Source: Lutibacter sp. UBA4458
GTDB taxonomy: Bacteria > Bacteroidota > Bacteroidia > Flavobacteriales > Flavobacteriaceae
DNA length: 11,325 nucleotides
Direction of reading: 5' to 3'
Assembly (NCBI GenBank): GCA_002390165.1
Contig: DGOU01000068.1
Coordinates: 3,121 to 14,445, forward strand
The translations under genes were made by a program, and so were the position numbers. Below the pieces are notes generated by a model. That model was not told where the DNA came from, did no database searches, and saw only the letters and a program-made list of their open reading frames with translations. Below are positions 6,648 through 11,325 of the stretch, piece after piece (position 1 is the stretch's first letter; each line of letters opens with the position of its first letter).

Positions 6648-7157
6648 ATGAAGCAATCGGAGTTTTTAAATACTGTAATACCCTTTAAAGATAAAGTATT
6701 TCGTTTAGCAAAACGATTATTGGTGTCTACAGAAGAAGCGGAAGATGCAACACAAGAATTGTTTTTTAAGCTTTGGAAAAATAGAGAAAAACTAGGAGAT
6801 TATAAAAGTGTAGAGGCTTTTGCTATGACAATGACTAAAAATTATTGTTTTGACAGACTTAAATCTAAACAAGCTAGTAATTTAAAATTGGTTCATAGCA
6901 ATTATAAAGAAAAAGATCTTTCATTACAGAAAAAGATAGAATTAAATGATAGTATTAGTTTAGTAGAAAGGTTAATAGAAAATTTGCCAGAACAACAAAA
7001 GTTAATCATTCAATTAAGAGATATAGAACAATATGAGTTTAAAGAAATTGCAGAAATGTTACAAATTAAACAAACTGCAATACGAGTAAGCTTATCAAGA
7101 GCAAGAAAAACAATTAGAGAACAATTAATAAAACAACATAATTATGGAATTAGCTAA
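6648..7157 (+). CDS. ECF-type RNA polymerase sigma factor
   Basis: 169 residues with the two-domain ECF layout. Region 2 spans about 10-76, with the core-binding helix AEDATQELFFKLWKN and the downstream -10-binding part ending in YCFDRLKSK. Region 4 spans about 105-158, with LPEQQKLIIQLRDIEQYEFKEIAE and a helix-turn-helix through IKQTAIRVSLSRARKTIRE. There is no region 1.1 or 3, as expected. It directs RNA polymerase to a dedicated set of promoters, probably including its own. Its 3' end overlaps the next gene by 14 bases, typical of a sigma / anti-sigma pair that is translationally coupled. The start at 6648 is the first ATG in frame after an A-rich stretch. The target regulon cannot be deduced from the window beyond the operon itself. 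Confidence 0.93.
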   Translation: MKQSEFLNTVIPFKDKVFRLAKRLLVSTEEAEDATQELFFKLWKNREKLGDYKSVEAFAMTMTKNYCFDRLKSKQASNLKLVHSNYKEKDLSLQKKIELNDSISLVERLIENLPEQQKLIIQLRDIEQYEFKEIAEMLQIKQTAIRVSLSRARKTIREQLIKQHNYGIS

Positions 7158-7566
7158 CATAGAAAAGTTGTTGGAAAAATATGAAAATGCAGAAACTACT
7201 ATTGCAGAAGAAAATGAGTTAAGAACTTATTTTTTAAGTGATCATGTAGCTCCACATTTAAAAGAGTACCAAAGTGTATTCCATTATTTTTCAACTAGTA
7301 AAAATGAGCGCTTTACCAAAAGCATCCAATTAAAAAGTCAACCACGGAATTGGAGATGGTTAACGGTAGCAGCCTCATTAATTTTACTGGTAAGTGTTTA
7401 TACTGGTTACCAAAAAAACCAGCAAAATAAAGCCGAAAAAATTTATGCAAACACACAAATGGCATTAAATATGCTTTCGGTAAATTTAAACAAAGGAACT
7501 AATGCAATTGAAGAATTGCAAGAGTTTGAAACAACAAAAAACAAAATTTTTAAACAATTTAAATAA
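7144..7566 (+). CDS. Probable anti-sigma factor, single-pass membrane protein
   Basis: 140 residues, with no recognised catalytic motif. Layout: a cytoplasmic helical part (1-68), including an acidic segment TTIAEENELRTYFLSDHV and HLKEYQSVFHYF, then one transmembrane helix (about 71-88, WLTVAASLILLVSVYTGY), then a short polar helical tail (89-140) on the far side. This is the topology of membrane anti-sigma factors, and the gene overlaps the sigma gene by 14 bases. The zinc-binding HxxxCxxC motif of ZAS-type anti-sigmas is absent, so it would belong to the metal-free kind common in Bacteroidota. The periplasmic tail is short, about 50 residues, and contains no known sensor domain. The anti-sigma role is inferred from topology and position. 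Confidence 0.75.
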   Translation: MELANIEKLLEKYENAETTIAEENELRTYFLSDHVAPHLKEYQSVFHYFSTSKNERFTKSIQLKSQPRNWRWLTVAASLILLVSVYTGYQKNQQNKAEKIYANTQMALNMLSVNLNKGTNAIEELQEFETTKNKIFKQFK

Positions 7567-7573
7567 ACTAAAA

Positions 7574-8077
7574 ATGAAAAAAATAATTTTAATAGCAGTA
7601 TTGCTAATAGGTTCCTATACTTCTTTTGCTCAAGAATCTATTTTTGACAAATTTGAAGATATGGATGATGTAACTACCGTAGTAGTTAACAAAGAAGCCT
7701 TTAGAATGTTAAGCACTTTTAAAGGAGATAATGCAAAATCGAATGATTATGTACAAATGGTTCAAAATTTGAATTCATTAAAAGTATTTACAACCGAAAA
7801 TAATGAAATTGCCAGTCAAATGAAAAATGTGGTTGGTTCTTATTTAAAAAAAGCTAAATTAACTGAATTAATGCGGGTAAAAGATAAGGATGCTAATGTA
7901 AAAATTTATGTAAAAAAAGGAAAAGATGACACCCACGTAAGTGAATTATTAATGTTTGTAAATGATATGGCTAATAAAACCAGTCAAGAGGCAGTTATAC
8001 TTTCTCTTACTGGGGATATTGATTTGAATAAAATTTCCGAAATCACGGATAATTATATTCCTAAAAATGATAAATAA
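7574..8077 (+). CDS. Exported DUF4252-like protein
   Basis: 167 residues, function unknown. The start at 7574 is chosen because it begins a standard signal peptide (MKKIILIAVLLIGSYTSFAQ, cleavage probably after A19) and leaves a 7-base gap after the anti-sigma gene. An earlier in-frame ATG at 7502 would overlap that gene and bury the signal. The mature part starts with an acidic stretch (ESIFDKFEDMDDVTTVVVNK), the typical opening of DUF4252 proteins. An alpha-beta body follows, ending with SQEAVILSLTGDIDLNKISEI. No catalytic motif is visible. The final segment can be aligned by eye with that of the next gene product, pointing to a paralogous pair. The periplasmic location and operon position suggest it is either a target or a sensor partner of the sigma system; this is inference. 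Confidence 0.85.
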   Translation: MKKIILIAVLLIGSYTSFAQESIFDKFEDMDDVTTVVVNKEAFRMLSTFKGDNAKSNDYVQMVQNLNSLKVFTTENNEIASQMKNVVGSYLKKAKLTELMRVKDKDANVKIYVKKGKDDTHVSELLMFVNDMANKTSQEAVILSLTGDIDLNKISEITDNYIPKNDK

Positions 8078-8093
8078 ACTAAAAAAAAACATA

Positions 8094-8639
8094 ATGTTAA
8101 AATTTAAAATAAAAGGAATTTTATTAGCAGCAGCATTAGTCCTAATATCTTGCAACACAACACCTACTTTGCAGAAATATATTGTAGATAGTAAAGAAAA
8201 CAACGAGTTTATGTCTGTTGATGTTCCTGCAAGTATTATACAATTAAAAAATGTTGATGTTTCAGATAGTGCAAAAAACACCTTAAACACTATTAAAAAA
8301 ATGAATTTCTTAGCACTTCAATTAAATGAAAACAATGAGAAATTGTATGTATCTGAAAAAATGAAAGTGGAAAAAATTCTTAAAAATCCTAAATACAAAC
8401 AGTTAATTAGGTTTAAAAGAAATAAAAGTAATGTTAGTGTTAATTATTTAGGAGATGAAAATGCTATAAATGAAGTAGTTGTATTCGGATCTGATAATAA
8501 AAAAGGATTTGCCATTGTTAGAATTTTAGGAGAAAACATGAATCCTTCTGATATTTTAAAACTATCTCAGGATATAAAAATTGATGGAAACTCTAACCAA
8601 ATGAATCAATTAGAGAGTCTTTTTAAAAGTTTAAACTAA
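8094..8639 (+). CDS. DUF4252-like lipoprotein
   Basis: 181 residues, function unknown. The start at 8094 gives a lipoprotein signal (MLKFKIKGILLAAALVLISC, lipobox LISC, C20). The in-frame ATG at 8067 would overlap the preceding gene and add a polar leader, so it is less likely. The body repeats the pattern of its upstream neighbour: a stretch with VSVNYLGDENAINEVVVFGSD, then FAIVRILGENMNPSDILKLSQD. This parallels the VKIYVKKGKDD...VSELLMFVND...AVILSLTGDIDLNKISEI region there. The N-terminal half (FMSVDVPASIIQLKN) differs. It is the last gene of the operon, 16 bases after its partner and 26 bases before a strong terminator. One member is soluble or surface-exported and the other membrane-anchored, a split that may matter for function. 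Confidence 0.8.
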   Translation: MLKFKIKGILLAAALVLISCNTTPTLQKYIVDSKENNEFMSVDVPASIIQLKNVDVSDSAKNTLNTIKKMNFLALQLNENNEKLYVSEKMKVEKILKNPKYKQLIRFKRNKSNVSVNYLGDENAINEVVVFGSDNKKGFAIVRILGENMNPSDILKLSQDIKIDGNSNQMNQLESLFKSLN

Positions 8640-8665
8640 AAAATTAATTTTTATAAAAATAATAT

Positions 8666-8695
8666 AAGCCATACTCTACTACAGTATGGCTTTTT
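8666..8695 (+). terminator. Terminator of the sigma/DUF4252 operon
   Basis: A perfect 10-bp stem AAGCCATACT / AGTATGGCTT with a 7-base loop, followed by TTTTT. It ends the four-gene transcript. Confidence 0.93.
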
Positions 8696-8730
8696 AACTG
8701 CTTATTAACAACAAAATTAATTTAAAATAG

Positions 8731-8738
8731 TATTTTTG
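8731..8738 (+). promoter_or_regulatory. -7 element before the M1 aminopeptidase gene
   Basis: TATTTTTG matches TAnnTTTG, 26 bases before the ATG and after the operon terminator. No TTG is seen at the -33 position. Confidence 0.5.
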
Positions 8739-8764
8739 AAATCTTAATTAAATGCAATAAACTA

Positions 8765-11203
8765 ATGAAAAAAATAATACTTGCTATATTTTTAATTTCT
8801 TCAACATTTATAGTAGCTCAAAAAACAGATTATCGTGCTGAAAAAACAAAAATTAACAATTTAGTTCACACCAAATTAAAAGTAGATTTCAATTTTCAAG
8901 AAAGTCAAATGAATGGCGAAGCCTGGGTAACACTATCTCCGCATTTTTACCCGACGAATAAAGTAGTTTTAGACGCTAAAGCATTTACAATTAAGCAAGT
9001 AAAAGTAGATAGCAAACCAGTAGCTTATAATTATTCAGATAACGAAATTACTATTGAGCTAGGTAAAAACTACACTAAAGATGAATCTTTTACCGTATAT
9101 ATAAAATACATTGCAAATCCTGAAAAAGTAAAACAAAATGGGAGCGAAGCCATAACCGATGCAAAAGGATTATATTTTATTGATCCTAAAGAAGATGACC
9201 CTGATAAACCTACAGAAATCTGGACACAAGGTGAAACAGAATCTAATAGTTGCTGGTTTCCAACAATAGATACTCCAAATCAAAAAAGCACTGAAGAAAT
9301 TTACATGACTGTTCCAGATAAATACGTAACGCTTTCTAATGGTAAATTGGTTAGCCAAATAAAAAATGCTAACGGAACAAGAACTGATTATTGGAAAATG
9401 GATGAAAAACACGCACCATATTTATTTTTTATGGGTGTTGGCGATTTTAGTATTGTAAACGACTCTTGTAATGGTATTCCTGTAAACTACTATGTAGAAA
9501 AAGAATATGAACCTGTTGCTAAAGAAATTTTTGGCAAAACTCCTGAAATGATTACTTATTTTTCAAATATTACTGGAGTTCCTTATCCATGGAATAAATA
9601 CGACCAAATTGTAGTGAGAGACTATGTAAGTGGCGCAATGGAAAACACTACTGCTGTGGTTCATGGCGAAGGAGCCCAACAAAAAAAAGGACAATTAATT
9701 GACGAAAATATTTGGGAAAACACCATTTCTCATGAGTTATTTCATCATTGGTTTGGTGATTTAGTAACGACTGAAAGCTGGTCAAATTTAACGGTAAACG
9801 AATCTTTTGCAACGTATGGAGAATATTTATGGCTTAAACATAAATATGGAAATGATAAAGCAAATGCATTAATGTATGAAGATCAACAAACCTATTTAAA
9901 TAGTAAAAGTGAAGCTAAAGATTTAGTTAGATTTTATTATAAAGATAAAGAAGACATGTTTGATGCCGTTAGTTACCATAAAGGAGGAGCAATTTTATAT
10001 ATGTTAAATGATTATTTAGGTGACGATGCTTTTTTTGCAGGACTTAAAGAATATTTAATAGAACATAAATTTGGAACCGCTGAAGCCGAAGATTTACGAT
10101 TAGCTCTAGAAAAAGTAAGCGGTAAAGACTTAAACTGGTTTTTTAACGAATGGTATTATGGCAGCGGCCATATAAAAATGGATGTTTCTTATGATTTTAA
10201 CACCATTAATAAAACAGTTACCGTAAATGTTAAACAAAAAGAAAAAACATTTGTGTTTCCATTAAGTATTGATATTTATGAAGATAATACTAACGTAAGA
10301 CACAATGTATGGATAAACCACTCAGACGAGTCATTTACTTTTAACTTTAATAAGTTGCCTAAACTTATAAATATTGATGCAAAACACGTTTTACTAGCAG
10401 AAATTAATGAAAATAAAACTATTGCTAATTATCTGTATCAATTTAAACATGCACCACATTATTTAGATAGAAAATTAGCATTAGAAGAAATTGCAAAAAA
10501 TCAAACTACTAGTAAAGAAGCGTATTATGCACTAATTAAAGCGTTTAATGATCCATTTTATAAATTAAGAATATATGCTTTACAACATATTGATTTATTT
10601 CAGAAATACAATAAAAAAGATGCTATTGCAAAAATTGTTCAACTAGCTCAAAATGATAAAAAAACATTAGTAAAAGCAGCTGCTATAGATGTGCTGGGCA
10701 AATTAGTAGATCCAGTTTATAAGCCAATATTTGAAAATGCTTTAAATAGTAAATCTTTTGCAATGACAAAAAGCGCTTTAGTGTCTTTATATCAAATAGA
10801 TAAATCTTCTGCATTAAATAAGTTAAATACTTTAAATAAAGACTCTAAAGAAAATTTAGCTTCAGCAATTACTACCATTTATATAAACGAAAAAGACACT
10901 ACAAATTTACCTTTTATAGCTTCTAACGTGCTTTCAGGAATGTTTAATTCTAGTGATAAACAAGTTCAAAATTTATACGGACAAGGCTACAGAATGATTA
11001 TAGAGAGTAATAATGTTGAAGCAATAACTAACTTAACAGATAGATTTGTAATTTTAGGAAAGAAATACAAAAAATTTAAATTTGATAAAATGGCGGTTAA
11101 TATGATGAATCAAATTGTAAACGTGCAAATGAAATCAAAAAATACTAATAAAGAAGAAATAATTTTAGTTATAAGAAAAGGAATTGCTCAATTACTCATG
11201 TAA
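8765..11203 (+). CDS. Exported M1 family zinc aminopeptidase
   Basis: 812 residues. A signal peptide MKKIILAIFLISSTFIVAQ indicates export. Domains: an N-terminal beta-saddle (about 20-240), then the thermolysin-like catalytic domain with the exopeptidase motif GAMEN (290-294). The zinc site HELFHHWFGD (H323, E324, H327) is completed by NES at E346, and the transition-state tyrosine is Y404 in SYHKGGAI. A beta domain (about 470-545) follows, then a helical HEAT-like region (about 560-690 and beyond). All catalytic residues are present. It removes N-terminal residues from extracellular or periplasmic peptides. The length fits bacterial exported M1 peptidases. No C-terminal type IX secretion signal is visible, since the protein ends in helical sequence, so periplasmic or membrane-associated action is more likely than secretion. 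With PepT it would form a peptide-degrading route from envelope to cytosol. Confidence 0.95.
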   Translation: MKKIILAIFLISSTFIVAQKTDYRAEKTKINNLVHTKLKVDFNFQESQMNGEAWVTLSPHFYPTNKVVLDAKAFTIKQVKVDSKPVAYNYSDNEITIELGKNYTKDESFTVYIKYIANPEKVKQNGSEAITDAKGLYFIDPKEDDPDKPTEIWTQGETESNSCWFPTIDTPNQKSTEEIYMTVPDKYVTLSNGKLVSQIKNANGTRTDYWKMDEKHAPYLFFMGVGDFSIVNDSCNGIPVNYYVEKEYEPVAKEIFGKTPEMITYFSNITGVPYPWNKYDQIVVRDYVSGAMENTTAVVHGEGAQQKKGQLIDENIWENTISHELFHHWFGDLVTTESWSNLTVNESFATYGEYLWLKHKYGNDKANALMYEDQQTYLNSKSEAKDLVRFYYKDKEDMFDAVSYHKGGAILYMLNDYLGDDAFFAGLKEYLIEHKFGTAEAEDLRLALEKVSGKDLNWFFNEWYYGSGHIKMDVSYDFNTINKTVTVNVKQKEKTFVFPLSIDIYEDNTNVRHNVWINHSDESFTFNFNKLPKLINIDAKHVLLAEINENKTIANYLYQFKHAPHYLDRKLALEEIAKNQTTSKEAYYALIKAFNDPFYKLRIYALQHIDLFQKYNKKDAIAKIVQLAQNDKKTLVKAAAIDVLGKLVDPVYKPIFENALNSKSFAMTKSALVSLYQIDKSSALNKLNTLNKDSKENLASAITTIYINEKDTTNLPFIASNVLSGMFNSSDKQVQNLYGQGYRMIIESNNVEAITNLTDRFVILGKKYKKFKFDKMAVNMMNQIVNVQMKSKNTNKEEIILVIRKGIAQLLM

Positions 11204-11223
11204 AGTAACATTAAAACAAAGTG

Positions 11224-11260
11224 AAAAGGGCTATATCTATTCTAGGTAAAGCCTTTTTTT
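11224..11260 (+). terminator. Terminator of the M1 peptidase gene, probably shared with the convergent gene
   Basis: A 9-bp stem AAAAGGGCT / AGCCTTTTT (one G-U pair) with a long loop, followed by a seven-T tract. On the minus strand the same hairpin follows directly on the stop codon of the convergent partial gene and has a four-T tail, so it may serve both. Confidence 0.8.
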
Positions 11261-11325
11261 ATGGTATATAATTTTTAAAAGTACCATTTTTATAAAAAAC
11301 TACAATCCGTTCAATATCAGAATCC
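11259..11325 (-). CDS. C-terminal end of an unidentified convergent gene (partial)
   Basis: Minus strand reading from the right edge gives 21 residues ending in IERIVVFYKNGTFKNYIP and then a TAA stop (11259-11261). The residue composition looks like a genuine protein end: alternating hydrophobic strands around a KNG turn. The stop abuts a hairpin terminator. The fragment is too short to assign a family. Confidence 0.5.
   Translation of the reverse strand, partial: DSDIERIVVFYKNGTFKNYIP

Noticed and set aside
7502..7573. N-terminal extension of the first DUF4252 protein
   Set aside because: It overlaps the anti-sigma gene in another frame and would place a Lys/Asn-rich stretch before an otherwise perfect signal peptide starting at 7574.
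7949..8290. Minus-strand 113-codon ORF across the two DUF4252 genes
   Set aside because: It spans the junction of two well supported plus-strand genes and has no recognisable domain; the composition reflects the reverse of Lys/Asn/Ile-rich codons.
9170..9412. Minus-strand 80-codon ORF inside the M1 peptidase gene
   Set aside because: Antisense to a conserved catalytic protein; aromatic-rich shadow translation.

Overview
The window is AT-rich chromosomal DNA from a member of the Bacteroidota, most likely the family Flavobacteriaceae. The evidence is gene content and gene style. Start codons lack clear Shine-Dalgarno sequences. Several start sites are preceded by the Bacteroidota -7 element TAnnTTTG. 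Exported proteins have short lysine-led signal peptides ending in AQ or lipoboxes. The window also holds a sigma factor / anti-sigma / DUF4252 cassette of a type seen in this group. No mobile element, CRISPR array, tRNA or rRNA was seen.

Left part, all on the minus strand. At the edge is the N-terminus of an aspartokinase, probably bifunctional ThrA (aspartokinase / homoserine dehydrogenase). Its upstream region holds a good promoter and a very short ORF ending in a run of Thr and Ile codons, which looks like a transcriptional attenuation leader. Upstream of that lies lysA (diaminopimelate decarboxylase), the last step of lysine synthesis. ThrA and LysA are thus the entry and one exit of the aspartate pathway. 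Next comes pepT (tripeptidase), with its own promoter and a strong terminator. Then come two lipoprotein genes 10 bp apart (a BNR-repeat beta-propeller followed by a small unknown lipoprotein), and finally a lipoprotein serine protease of family S41 with a PDZ domain.

Right part, plus strand, divergent from the S41 gene. A compact four-gene operon encodes an ECF sigma factor, a single-pass membrane protein that is probably its anti-sigma factor, and two DUF4252-like proteins, one exported and one a lipoprotein. It ends in a strong hairpin terminator. Behind it, with its own promoter and terminator, is an exported M1-family zinc aminopeptidase with a HEAT-like C-terminal region. The last 67 bases hold the 3' end of a convergent minus-strand gene.

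The two most interesting items are the Thr/Ile leader upstream of thrA, for which no classical U-tract terminator is visible next to thrA, and the sigma/anti-sigma/DUF4252 operon facing a PDZ-S41 lipoprotein protease, whose biological role I do not know. Most of the remainder is ordinary housekeeping or degradative metabolism.
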